Below are positions 56,199 through 64,000 of a stretch of DNA of 64,000 nucleotides, in pieces. The notes under the pieces are model-generated. The model was given only the letters and a program-made list of their open reading frames with translations. It searched no databases and had not been told where the DNA came from. Numbering within the stretch: position 1 is the first letter of the stretch; the number at the start of each line of letters is the position of its first letter. Source of the stretch: Nitrospirota bacterium (GTDB taxonomy: Bacteria; Nitrospirota; Thermodesulfovibrionia; UBA6902); assembly GCA_016207885.1 (NCBI GenBank), contig JACQZE010000003.1, forward strand, positions 357,117 to 421,116, written 5' to 3'. Made by a program: the position numbers and the translations under genes.

Positions 56199-58535
56199 AT
56201 GAAAAAGATAACTATCAAGGCAAACATAAGCGGCAAGAGAACCCCTTCGAGGATACTTGAGGAAGAGATACAGGATGCCGTAAAAGGCGGCGCCAGAAAC
56301 CTCCACATAATCGCTGACGGCCAGCATGGCATCGGCGGCCGCATCTGGCCGACAGGGGATACCGTTAAGATAACTGTTGAGGGCCCGGTCGGGCAACGGC
56401 TCGGCAGCATGGGGATGTTCGGCACCGAGATCCTCGTCAAGGGCGGAGCCTCTGATGACATAGGCTGGATAAACTGCGGGGCAGAGATAACAGTTCTGGG
56501 TGATGTCACAAACGGGGCTCATAACGCCTGTGCCCAGGGCAAACTCTATGTTCAGGGCGGCGGGGGCGCGCGCTGCGACACAATGACAAAACACAACCCG
56601 AGGTTTGACCCTCCTGAGTCATGGTACTTCAGGGATGTGGGAGATACCTTTGCAGAGTTCAAGGCAGGCGGAATATCTGTCATATGCGGCGTGGAGCCCA
56701 GAAACGCGAGGAACATACTCGGCTACAGGCCCTGCGTCGGAATGGTCGGAGGAGTCGTATACTTCCACGGCCCGATCGACGACAGCTACAGCAAGTCTGA
56801 TGTAAAACTTCTTGACCTCACAGATCAGGACTGGGAATGGCTGACCGGAAACATGAAGCCTTATCTCAAGGCCATCGACAGGAGCGATCATTATAAAGAG
56901 CTTACCAGTTCGAGAAAAGAGTGGAGAAAGTTCATACCTTTCACAGCGCAGGAGAAGGCAAAAAAAGGAAAACTGAAGATGTCTGTTTCAGATTTCCGTA
57001 ATAAGGTCTGGGACGACGGAGTCGGCAAAGGCGGGTTATTTGCGGAATATATCACTCATCCTGTGACCATTCTCCCTTACATCACAACAGGGGATGAAAG
57101 GCGTTATAAGCCATTATGGAACAATATGAAATATTCGCCGCCCTGCGAATTCAGCTGCCCGAGCAACATTCCGACACAAAGGCGCGCGCACTTCATAAGA
57201 GAAGGAAAGCTCAAAGAGGCCATGGAGCTTGTCATGGAGTACAGCCCGCTGCCTGCAACCGTATGCGGCGAGATATGCCCGAACCTCTGCATGGGTTCAT
57301 GCACAAGGGCGAGGCTTGATTCACCTGTGAGTATCAAAGAGCTGGGGAAGGCGAGCATCGGCGCCAGGGCTCCGAAGCCTAAAGCCAAGACCGGCAAAAA
57401 GATAGCTGTTATCGGCGGCGGCCCGGGCGGCCTGTCTGCGGCATGGCAGTTAAGGCTTAAAGGGCACGATGTGGAGATATTTGAGGCGGAAAACAAGTTG
57501 GGCGGAAAGCTTGAATACTGCATACCAAGAGAAAGGCTTCCGCAGAAGGTTCTAAAGAAAGAGCTTGAGAAGATCACCGAGATAGGCATCAAGTCAAACC
57601 TCGGAGTGGCCATAGACAAGAAAAAATTCATGGAGCTGTACAAGAACCATGATGCTGTCATTGTAGCCTGCGGCGCGCATAAACCGAGAAAGCTCAATGT
57701 CCCGGGCATTGAAGATATGGTAACGGCATATGATTTCCTGAAGGGAATAAATCTTGGGAACCTGCCTGACTTGAATAATAAGAAAGTGGTCATTATCGGT
57801 GCAGGCAATGTCGGCATGGATGTGGCTGCCCAGGCCTATCAATGCGGGGCAAAAGAGGTGACCGCTGTTGACGTTCAGAAGCCTGCGGCATTCGGTGAGG
57901 AGCTGAATATAGCAGAGTCTTTAGGCACCAGGATATCATGGCCGAAGTTCACTGATAAGTATGTCAAGAAAGAGAGAAATATATATTTCAAGGATGGTTC
58001 AAGCCTTGAGGCTGACCTTGTGATAGTTTCGATAGGCGATATGCCTGAGACAGGTTTTCTGCCGCCAAGCGTCCAGACTGATAAGAACGGGTGGGTAGAG
58101 GCTGACGAGGCAGGCTATACGTCAGATCCCAAGATATTTGCGATAGGCGACGTAACGAGCCTCGGGCTTGTCACGCACGCGATCGGACACGGCAAAAAGG
58201 CAGCCGAAGCTGTGCATGCCCTGATCTCCGGGCTGTCCTATAACAGGCTTCTGCCGAGGCCGGTTGTTCCCTATGAAAAGATAAAGGCGGCATATTATGA
58301 CTTATGCAAGGGTGAACCTTTTACTACGAAGACCGAAGCTGCACGCTGCATGTCCTGCGCGGCATGCAGGGATTGCCATATGTGCGAAGCGACCTGCTAT
58401 TACGGCGCTATCAGCAGAAAAGATTTAGGTAAAGGCTTCTATGAATACGTGGTTGACAGTGCCCTCTGCATAGGCTGCGGCTTCTGCGCAGGCATATGCC
58501 CATGCGGCGTGTGGGAGATGAAAGAGAATAATTAA
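56199..58535 (+). CDS. Glutamate synthase third subunit: GXGXG domain, GltD reductase and ferredoxin
   Basis: 778 aa from ATG 56199. Residues about 1-240: the GXGXG beta-helix normally at the C-terminus of GltB. Middle: FAD/NAD(P)H reductase like GltD (VIGGGPGGLSAAW, VIIGAGNVGMDVA, GDVTSLG). C-terminal CMSCAACRDCHMCE and CIGCGFCAGICP: ferredoxin motifs. So the subunit both completes the synthase and supplies electrons. Start 3 bases after the preceding stop. Confidence 0.9.
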   Translation: MKKITIKANISGKRTPSRILEEEIQDAVKGGARNLHIIADGQHGIGGRIWPTGDTVKITVEGPVGQRLGSMGMFGTEILVKGGASDDIGWINCGAEITVLGDVTNGAHNACAQGKLYVQGGGGARCDTMTKHNPRFDPPESWYFRDVGDTFAEFKAGGISVICGVEPRNARNILGYRPCVGMVGGVVYFHGPIDDSYSKSDVKLLDLTDQDWEWLTGNMKPYLKAIDRSDHYKELTSSRKEWRKFIPFTAQEKAKKGKLKMSVSDFRNKVWDDGVGKGGLFAEYITHPVTILPYITTGDERRYKPLWNNMKYSPPCEFSCPSNIPTQRRAHFIREGKLKEAMELVMEYSPLPATVCGEICPNLCMGSCTRARLDSPVSIKELGKASIGARAPKPKAKTGKKIAVIGGGPGGLSAAWQLRLKGHDVEIFEAENKLGGKLEYCIPRERLPQKVLKKELEKITEIGIKSNLGVAIDKKKFMELYKNHDAVIVACGAHKPRKLNVPGIEDMVTAYDFLKGINLGNLPDLNNKKVVIIGAGNVGMDVAAQAYQCGAKEVTAVDVQKPAAFGEELNIAESLGTRISWPKFTDKYVKKERNIYFKDGSSLEADLVIVSIGDMPETGFLPPSVQTDKNGWVEADEAGYTSDPKIFAIGDVTSLGLVTHAIGHGKKAAEAVHALISGLSYNRLLPRPVVPYEKIKAAYYDLCKGEPFTTKTEAARCMSCAACRDCHMCEATCYYGAISRKDLGKGFYEYVVDSALCIGCGFCAGICPCGVWEMKENN

Positions 58536-58749
58536 GGCTGCCCTTCCGCTTAATGGCCGTTACAACCCGGCATTGACAAATAATTTCACTTTTAAGTAAT
58601 ATAACTTCGTTCCGCGGTTTTACCGTCCTGGCGTATTCTGCTTTCAATACCAATGGAAAAGGAAACATCGCAGGTAATTTTTGCGTCTGCGATATAAGTG
58701 CGGCAATTTGCAGTCTCATATAAAAGATAAATAAAAGGAGGAAGTGAAG

Positions 58750-58902
58750 ATGGCTGGAAAATCAAAGACAAATGTTTCTGCGCGCGCAGGAGCAAAGAAC
58801 GTTTCAAAGCTCTGCAGTTTGTGCGGCAACAAGGTAGAAGTCGTTCTGTCATACTCGGCTACAGGCAAAAAGAGCATGAAGCGCCTCTGCTGCGGAAATT
58901 AA
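58750..58902 (+). CDS. 50-residue cysteine-rich basic protein
   Basis: MAGKSKTNVSARAGAKNVS, then LCSLCGNK, ending KRLCCGN. Four cysteines (CxxC and CC) suggest a small zinc or Fe-S knuckle; basic composition suggests nucleic-acid contact. AAGGAGGAAG sits ideally before the ATG. Shares four bases with the convergent VanZ-like gene. The family is not recognised. Confidence 0.7.
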   Translation: MAGKSKTNVSARAGAKNVSKLCSLCGNKVEVVLSYSATGKKSMKRLCCGN

Positions 58903-60035
58903 TCAACCGTCTCCTGCGGCATGGTATGCCCTGCTGCAGGAGATATTTTTTTTCCGGCCGCTGCAAAAATAATAAAACCCGATGCCGCCCCGCCAAGGTC
59001 GATAAGCCAGTCGCTGACCTGAGGTGTGCGGTCATTGACAAAATACTGCATCAGCTCCGTAGTCCCTGCAAACATAACAGCAGCTATTAGCAGCATCATG
59101 TACCTTTCCCGCGGGAAACCTGCCGCAAGGCTTAAGGCAAAAATAGAGAAGAGAATAAAGTGGCCGCTCTTGTCTGCCAGGATCCATCGTTTGGTCATCT
59201 TCAGTTTTTCACTTGCGGCGGCCTTGGCGCTAAATTTGATTTCAGGTGATTTCTGGCTGGTTACTTTTTTTATGGTAGCTGCCGCATCCTCCTGAAACTG
59301 CAGCTTGCTGGCTGCAGGGGCCAAAGCGCCGAAGAGAATTACCGCAACTGTGAATATGACCGCCCCTTTCAGCATTATGCCGTTACATTCAACAACAAGC
59401 GGCAACACCAGCCATGCAAGAAAAATAAACCAAAGTATATAGATGAACTGCCAGTATTTGTAGACCGGTTTCTCAACCGCCTCTCTGAGGCTCAGGTTTT
59501 TGACCCGCATTGACCCTGTAACTTTGATGAGTTGCGCGACAACCCTTACCTCTTCAGCTTCAGGTTTTACCTTGAAGATCATCTCATATCTCTTCCAGGG
59601 GTTGTCGCCTTTTAGCGCTGCGACAACATGCGGAGCGGAGATCCATATCCCCTTGTCATCATAATGTGCAAGAACCAGCCCGGCCCTGTACCATTCCCTG
59701 ACGCCTGCACTGACCGCTTCTGTCTTTATATCACCTGAAAGTTTAAGCAGCCTGAAACGTTCCGGTTCTTTAATGCTCTGAAAAAGATTCAGATTATTCT
59801 GCGGGGCTGCCGCATACAATTTTACTGTCATGAGATCTTCAAGCACGATCAAACCATCAGGCCCCGTCCGTTTCCAGCCGGCAAAACCTTCTTTGAAGTC
59901 ATTATTGGCAAGCAGTTCCGGCCCTGTCTCCTCATATAGGCCGATATAGTCCGCAATAAAGACCGTTAAAAAAGCGAGAATGAAAAAAACAGCTGTTTTT
60001 TTGAGATACGCTTTATCTTTTATAGCTCTCATCAT
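58899..60035 (-). CDS. VanZ-like membrane protein with N-terminal lectin-like domain
   Basis: 378 aa. Signal/first helix (residues about 13-33), a periplasmic beta-rich domain (about 40-190; LLANNDFKEGFAGWKR resembles CBM4/9 openings), three to four more helices, and a VanZ domain (DKSGHFILFSIFALS, ELMQYFVNDRTPQVSDWLIDLGG). VanZ family links to cell-envelope and exosortase-like functions. The N-terminal domain is unusual. Role unknown. Confidence 0.75.
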   Translation of the reverse strand: MMRAIKDKAYLKKTAVFFILAFLTVFIADYIGLYEETGPELLANNDFKEGFAGWKRTGPDGLIVLEDLMTVKLYAAAPQNNLNLFQSIKEPERFRLLKLSGDIKTEAVSAGVREWYRAGLVLAHYDDKGIWISAPHVVAALKGDNPWKRYEMIFKVKPEAEEVRVVAQLIKVTGSMRVKNLSLREAVEKPVYKYWQFIYILWFIFLAWLVLPLVVECNGIMLKGAVIFTVAVILFGALAPAASKLQFQEDAAATIKKVTSQKSPEIKFSAKAAASEKLKMTKRWILADKSGHFILFSIFALSLAAGFPRERYMMLLIAAVMFAGTTELMQYFVNDRTPQVSDWLIDLGGAASGFIIFAAAGKKISPAAGHTMPQETVD

Positions 60036-60360
60036 TATTCTTGCAGGCTTTCCAGTCAGTTATATTTATGAATAAGACAACAACTGAACTAACAATAACA
60101 TACTAATCCTGCTACAAGTAAAGCGTTATCTGTCATTTCTGCGGGTTCAATTTTGTAAATTGAACCCAATATTCCGGTCATTCATTAAGTCATTACATGC
60201 AGAAAGTTGCAGGGTTAGATAAAACAAAAGGTTCAGGTTTATAACCTGAACCCGCAAAGATATTGCCATTGTTGTAATTTTGTCTTTATAAATAATACAA
60301 TTATGTCACAACAAGGTTATTGGGAAACAAAATTGTTATATTGGGAGAAATTAAAATAAT
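60036..60360. other. Intergenic region (325 bases) with two hairpins and a promoter
   Basis: Holds two strong inverted repeats (60143-60167, 60230-60252) and the promoter-like pair TTGCCA (60263-60268), 17 bases, TTATAA (60286-60291), ahead of the sigma-54 activator gene. No small gene seen. AT-rich. Confidence 0.6.
60143..60252. promoter_or_regulatory. Pair of related hairpins upstream of the sigma-54 activator gene
   Basis: GGGTTCAATTT-TGT-AAATTGAACCC (60143-60167) and GGTTCAGGTT-TAT-AACCTGAACC (60230-60252). Both have three-base loops and stems of 10-11 pairs. They share GGTTCA, and the outer edges (TGCGGGTTCA and TGAACCCGCA) can also pair with each other. Function unknown: operators, attenuator or repeat. 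Confidence 0.55.
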
Positions 60361-61884
60361 ATGTATTCAGATACTGCTCTCATAGCGCGGAAGAATGAAG
60401 AGCTCACAGCCATACTTGAGGTGAGCAGGGTATTAACCACATCGTTCGACCTTGAGAAGAACCTCTCTTCTGTAATGTCCACCCTCGGCGAGATGCTTGA
60501 CCTTCAGCGCGGATGCGTCTTTCTGCTTGACCCTTTATCAAATGAATTGCGCATAGTCGCTGCGCACGGACTTACAAAACAGAATATTGAGAAAGGCAAA
60601 TATAAAATAGGCGAAGGGATCGTGGGAAGGGTGCTTGAACAGAAGAGCCCGATGGTCATTTCAAACATAGGCAAAGAGCCGCTCTTTCTGAACAAGACAG
60701 GCTCAAGGCCTGAGAAGGACGGCATCTCATTTCTCTGCGTGCCGATAAAGTTCAAGAGCGAACCTCTCGGCGTTCTGAGCGTTGACAGGATCTACGCTAC
60801 AGAGCACGGCAATGTAGATGACGACCTCAGAGTGCTGAATATAGTGGCGTCACTCATCGCACAATTCATCAAGCTCAGAGAGAGCTATAAAGAGGTTGAA
60901 AAAGAGAAAGAACACCTTAAGAGAGAGCTTAAAGGCAAATACAGCATAGCCAATGTCATAGGCGAATCAGACAGGATGCAGGAGGTATTTGAGGCTGTTC
61001 ACCGTGTATCCCCGTCCAAGGCGACCGTACTGCTGAGAGGCGAGAGCGGAACGGGAAAAGAGCTTATCGCCAAAGCTATACATTATATGAGCTCCAGAAG
61101 CAAAGGGCCTTTCATCAAGTTCAACTGCGCCTCAATACCTGAGGGGCTTCTTGAATCAGAGCTGTTCGGCCATGAAAAAGGAGCGTTCACAGGCGCGATA
61201 TCAGCAAGGAGCGGAAAGTTCGAGCTTGCGAACGGCGGCACGATATTCCTTGACGAGATAGGCGACCTGCCGATACTTCTTCAGCCCAAGATACTGCGTG
61301 TGCTTCAGGAGAGGGAGTTCGAGCGCGTAGGCGGACAGAAGACGATAAAGGTAGACATCAGGATAATTACCGCGACCAGCAGAAACCTTGAGGAGCTTGT
61401 CTCTCAGGACAGGTTCAGGGAAGACCTCTACTTCAGGTTAAATGTTATCCCCATCCTTCTTCCATCGCTTAATCATAGAGGCGAGGACATCCCGCTTCTG
61501 ATAGATTATTTTTTAAAGAAGTTCAATAAAGAGAACAACAGGTCTGTATCTTTTGATAAGAACGCCCTGCAGGTATTTCTGGAATACGGCTGGCCCGGAA
61601 ATGTGAGAGAGCTTGAGAACACGATTGAAAGGCTTGTTGTCATGTCGCCAAAAGACAAGATATTCGCGTCAGACCTTCCTATATCATTAAGCCTCCAGCG
61701 TCCAAAGGCCCCGAGGGGCGAGATGTCACTGACAACCGATCTGAAGGAGCTTGAGAAGGTGAATATCATGGATGCGCTTGAAAAGACCGGCTGGGTTCAG
61801 GCAAAAGCAGCCCGCCTCCTCGGCATCACTTCAAGGCAGATCGGGTATAAGATGAAGAAGTTAGGGATAGAGGTTAAGGGGTAA
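60361..61884 (+). CDS. GAF-domain sigma-54-dependent transcription activator (NifA-like)
   Basis: 507 aa. Residues about 10-175: GAF sensor. About 195-430: AAA+ with GESGTGKE (Walker A), the GAFTGA loop that contacts sigma-54, and the GGTIFLDEIGDL Walker B. C-terminus: Fis-type helix-turn-helix (AKAARLLGITSRQIGYKMKKLGIEVKG). Domain order equals NifA, but no nif gene is nearby, so nitrogen-fixation control is not implied. Its final 16 or more codons are duplicated after the adjacent Fic gene. Confidence 0.92.
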   Translation: MYSDTALIARKNEELTAILEVSRVLTTSFDLEKNLSSVMSTLGEMLDLQRGCVFLLDPLSNELRIVAAHGLTKQNIEKGKYKIGEGIVGRVLEQKSPMVISNIGKEPLFLNKTGSRPEKDGISFLCVPIKFKSEPLGVLSVDRIYATEHGNVDDDLRVLNIVASLIAQFIKLRESYKEVEKEKEHLKRELKGKYSIANVIGESDRMQEVFEAVHRVSPSKATVLLRGESGTGKELIAKAIHYMSSRSKGPFIKFNCASIPEGLLESELFGHEKGAFTGAISARSGKFELANGGTIFLDEIGDLPILLQPKILRVLQEREFERVGGQKTIKVDIRIITATSRNLEELVSQDRFREDLYFRLNVIPILLPSLNHRGEDIPLLIDYFLKKFNKENNRSVSFDKNALQVFLEYGWPGNVRELENTIERLVVMSPKDKIFASDLPISLSLQRPKAPRGEMSLTTDLKELEKVNIMDALEKTGWVQAKAARLLGITSRQIGYKMKKLGIEVKG

Positions 61885-61907
61885 AAAGACTAAATACTAT
61901 TTATATA
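61829..61907 (+). repeat. Direct repeat B, copy 1 (3' end of the sigma-54 activator gene)
   Basis: Matches 63449-63525. The exact 49-base core is 61837-61885. Left of it CTTCAAG is shared with one silent difference (AGG versus AGA, both Arg). Right of it, past the stop, TAAATACTATTTATATA is shared with a small length difference before it. Confidence 0.95.
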
Positions 61908-62001
61908 CTCCAGGCAAGCATTTTATTTGACAAATTCTCAAGAACCAGATCAGCCCCCGCAATACATAATACCTCTCCAAATTTTTGCAACTACTAACTT
62001 T

Positions 62002-62123
62002 CTACTAATTACTCTAAAATTAGTAGTTGACAGATAGTAAATAATAATCTAAACTTAATTAGTATTTAGTTTTAACACACTTATTAAATACTAAGTTTCT
62101 ACTAATTAATGTCAAATTAGTAT
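62002..62123. promoter_or_regulatory. Triple operator and promoter of the second fic gene
   Basis: CTACTAATT-N7-AATTAGTAG (62002-62026), TTAGTATTTA-N16-TAAATACTAA (62059-62094), and TACTAATT-N7-AATTAGTA (62100-62122): three inverted repeats of one motif family around TTGACA (62027-62032), 17 bases, TAAACT (62050-62055). An additional half-site CTACTAA is at 61991. Strongly suggests repression by a DNA-binding protein such as the Fic protein's own winged helix. Confidence 0.75.
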
Positions 62124-62137
62124 TTGGAGATAACCCA

Positions 62138-63475
62138 TTGAAAATACCGGAAAAAGCTCCAGATTGGAAGGAGATACTAAAAGAATCCCTAAAGACTGAC
62201 CTTGCAATTAAAACAATTGATTTGATCAGAAAGGCAAACAGCGAATATTTTTACTGGGGTGATTTCAAATATCAGCCGATGCCCGATGGAGTTACGCCTG
62301 AGTCAGCATGGGCTGTGCTAAAGACATCAAGACTTTTTCAGACAAAATATATATCTCTTGCTGATCCCAAGGGACGTCCATTTGGCTACTGGATGCCCGA
62401 TGGTATACATAAAGAGATTCATTTTATAGACCAGAAGGCGGGCGGGTCAATTATGGTCGATGACCCATCAGTGCCTTCAGATGAAAAGCGGCGATACATG
62501 ATCAGATCATTGGTTGATGAAGCAATATCATCAAGCCAGATCGAAGGTGCAGCCACCACAAGGGTCGTCGCAAAAGAGATGCTCAGGACAGGCAGAAAGC
62601 CGTTGGATCGCTCGGAACAAATGATATACAACAATTATCAGTCAATGCAGATGATAAAAAAACATCTGCGAGAGCCTCTCTCCATAGAATTGATACACAA
62701 AATTCACGCCTCCATGACGGTAAACACGTTAGAAGATCCTTCATGGGCCGGCAGGTTCAGAACGCCTGCTGATGAAGAGATCCATGTTTATGATAGCGAC
62801 GGCCAGATCCTCCATGTGCCGCCCAAGGCCGCTGATGTCCTTGCCTCAATGGAGCATTTGTGCGCCTTTGCAAACAGTGACAGGGAAGACGAGTTCGCTA
62901 ATCCAATCATAAAAGGGATACTCATCCATTTCTGGCTTGCATATGTTCATCCATTCATGGACGGCAACGGACGCACGGCACGGGCTCTCTTCTATTGGTA
63001 TATGCTCAAACATGACTACTGGCTGTTTGAATACATGTCGGTGTCTACAGCAATACTTAGTGCGAGGGCACAGTATTACAGGGCATTTCTTTATTCTGAA
63101 ATGGATGACAATGACGCCACATATTTTATCGTGTATAACCTCAAAGCGATACATAAGGCGTTAGAAACACTGAATGCGTATATTGAAAGAAAACAGAAAG
63201 AGAAAAAAAATGCATATCGCTTTACCATAGAATATCCGGCCTTAAACCTGAGACAGCGCGCCTTGCTCGCGAGCGCGCTTGAAAAACCGCAGGAGATCTA
63301 TACTATTGAAACTCACTCTAATATTCATGGCGTCACGTATCAGACCGCCCGCACTGATCTGCTCGGCCTGAAAGATATGGGGCTGCTTCAGATGAGGAAG
63401 GCAGGCAAGAAATTTATATTCGCTCCTGATGCCGACATTGCGAAAAAGCTTCAAGACAGATCGGGTATAAGATGA
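62138..63475 (+). CDS. Fic-domain protein, class II, with C-terminal winged helix
   Basis: 445 aa. Seen: inhibitory motif SSQIEG (Ser132 to Gly137), catalytic HPFMDGNGRTAR (271-282), and a C-terminal winged helix (VTYQTARTDLLGLKDMGLL). AMP-transferase activity is expected once inhibition is relieved. TTG start with GGAGA 8-12 bases upstream. The last residues QDRSGIR and the stop are encoded by repeat B copy 2 in another frame, so the C-terminus was formed by the junction. Only gene in the cassette. Confidence 0.9.
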   Translation: MKIPEKAPDWKEILKESLKTDLAIKTIDLIRKANSEYFYWGDFKYQPMPDGVTPESAWAVLKTSRLFQTKYISLADPKGRPFGYWMPDGIHKEIHFIDQKAGGSIMVDDPSVPSDEKRRYMIRSLVDEAISSSQIEGAATTRVVAKEMLRTGRKPLDRSEQMIYNNYQSMQMIKKHLREPLSIELIHKIHASMTVNTLEDPSWAGRFRTPADEEIHVYDSDGQILHVPPKAADVLASMEHLCAFANSDREDEFANPIIKGILIHFWLAYVHPFMDGNGRTARALFYWYMLKHDYWLFEYMSVSTAILSARAQYYRAFLYSEMDDNDATYFIVYNLKAIHKALETLNAYIERKQKEKKNAYRFTIEYPALNLRQRALLASALEKPQEIYTIETHSNIHGVTYQTARTDLLGLKDMGLLQMRKAGKKFIFAPDADIAKKLQDRSGIR

Positions 63476-63525
63476 AGAAGTTAGGGATAGAGGTTAAGGG
63501 GTAAAGCCTAAATACTATTTATATA
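63449..63525 (+). repeat. Direct repeat B, copy 2 (orphan activator 3' end)
   Basis: Exact core 63457-63505. In the activator frame it reads SRQIGYKMKKLGIEVKG then stop. Overlaps the Fic gene's end on one side and the stop codon of the cytochrome gene on the other (63519-63521, minus strand). Confidence 0.95.
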
Positions 63526-64000
63526 TCCCCCGGCACATCGGGTTCCAGCCCGCTGTGACACTGCCTGCATTTATTCTCTGTAGGCATCTGGTACATCGCA
63601 ACCTGTGAGCGGCGGGAAGGCTGAAACTTGCCGTCAGACCAGTCGTTTAAAAGCTCAACGGTCTTTATGGTTATATCCGCCGTGAGCCTTGCGCACCTCT
63701 CCATTCTTTGAGGAGAATGGAAAGTGGCCCCTTCCTTGGCCATCCATTTGCCGACAGAGATATGGCATAGAGCGGAGCCGCTTGCATTTTTCTGCCTGAT
63801 CTGAGCAATGGGATTTGCAGGTTCATAGATAGGCAATATCGTTTTTGTATACCATGTTATTACTTCATTCAGTATTAACTCCCCCTCCTGGCCTGCTATG
63901 AGAGATGTGGCTAATCCGGCCCCTGTCAGACAGCCGCACAGCGTTCCCCAGCCGACTGCCCCGCCATGGCCCCATATCATTGCCTCAAGAGGAAAGCGGG
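63519..64000 (-). CDS. Split-Soret-like/C_GCAxxG_C_C-type c-cytochrome, C-terminal part (cut by window edge)
   Basis: At least 160 aa; the frame stays open past the ATG at 63980 to the window end (...RFPLEAMIWGHGG), so the true start lies outside. Seen: GWGTLCGCLTGAG, a conserved Cys segment of the C_GCAxxG_C_C family, CHISVGKW, and C-terminal CRQCH for one covalent haem. Probably a periplasmic multi-haem or Fe-S redox protein. Its stop codon lies inside repeat B copy 2, so the original locus had two convergent genes ending there. Confidence 0.7.
   Translation of the reverse strand, partial: RFPLEAMIWGHGGAVGWGTLCGCLTGAGLATSLIAGQEGELILNEVITWYTKTILPIYEPANPIAQIRQKNASGSALCHISVGKWMAKEGATFHSPQRMERCARLTADITIKTVELLNDWSDGKFQPSRRSQVAMYQMPTENKCRQCHSGLEPDVPGDI

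Noticed and set aside
60361..61884. Assignment as NifA controlling nitrogen fixation
   Set aside because: Domain order fits NifA, but the window has no nif or other nitrogen-fixation gene, and GAF-AAA-Fis proteins serve many roles. Left as NifA-like.

Overview
The window looks like a chromosomal stretch of a Gram-negative, microaerophilic or facultatively anaerobic bacterium, most plausibly Nitrospirota (Thermodesulfovibrionia-like). This assignment is inference from the gene set: a cbb3 oxidase with a fused CcoO-cytochrome c subunit, a split glutamate synthase with extra ferredoxin domains, a sigma-54 NtrC/NifA-type activator, a split-Soret-type cytochrome fragment, a selenocysteine-type peroxiredoxin, and dispersed palindromes built on ATTCCGG-CCGGAAT. 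No rRNA gene, tRNA gene, CRISPR array, transposase or integrase was recognised.

Layout. 1-200: 5' end of an M48-type lipoprotein protease (minus). 411-2809: hemL and a ychF/OLA1 GTPase. 2810-3913: a single-gene Fic cassette bounded by two copies of the ychF 3' end. 3953-5182: small lipoprotein and a ferritin-like/degenerate GGDEF protein. 5369-8914: rplU-rpmA, an M23 lipoprotein, obg, proB. 8911-14342 (minus): pgi, then a GT39-like glycosyltransferase, a membrane protein and an FAD amine-oxidase-like protein. 14654-18630: defence island with a type IIL-like restriction-modification enzyme, a PIN toxin with a small partner, and an MNT antitoxin with a truncated HEPN toxin. 18616-23503 (minus): QueG-like Fe-S protein, TlpA, ispF, ispD, PIN-TRAM protein, HtrA/DegQ. 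23570: bioA. 25106-29777: an unusual AT-rich four-gene operon (CYTH, tandem YfbR-like HD, dGTPase-like HD, methyltransferase-SnoaL). 29957-31306: a second MNT module with a broken HEPN gene, then an AbrB-Doc toxin-antitoxin pair. 31296-34244: assorted conserved small proteins. 34279-42652 (minus): a full cbb3 oxidase cluster (ccoS, ccoI, UreH-like, ccoH, ccoG, small membrane proteins, Sec-peroxiredoxin, FixP_N-like subunit, ccoOP, ccoN). 42821: an Rrf2 regulator with a nearly leaderless promoter. 43335-53317: a long accessory operon (PMM2-like phosphomannomutase, phosphohexomutase, 2H phosphoesterase, epimerase, TIR protein, class III nucleotide cyclase, SDR, an inverted TIR plus helical pair, phosphopentomutase). 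53447-58535: glutamate synthase in three genes. 58750-60035: a 50-aa CxxC protein and a VanZ-like protein. 60361-61884: a sigma-54 activator, followed by a second single-gene Fic cassette (61885-63525) again bounded by copies of the host gene 3' end. The window ends inside a c-type cytochrome gene.

How genes work together. The cbb3 block encodes the oxidase, its copper pump and its assembly factors, with an antioxidant Sec-peroxiredoxin embedded. obg, rplU and rpmA are the usual ribosome-assembly cluster, and ispD-ispF supply the MEP isoprenoid pathway. The three defence-like zones (14.6-18.6, 25.1-31.3 and 43.3-53.3 kb) hold the accessory material. Their recurring themes are nucleotide hydrolysis, nucleotide or NAD signalling, and toxin-antitoxin pairs.

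Most notable: (i) two Fic genes inserted at the 3' ends of unrelated genes, each with a long in-frame duplication of the target C-terminus; (ii) an in-frame TGA at the peroxidatic cysteine position of a peroxiredoxin followed by a SECIS-like hairpin; (iii) the 25-30 kb nucleotide-hydrolase operon; (iv) the 43-53 kb sugar-phosphate/TIR/cyclase operon.
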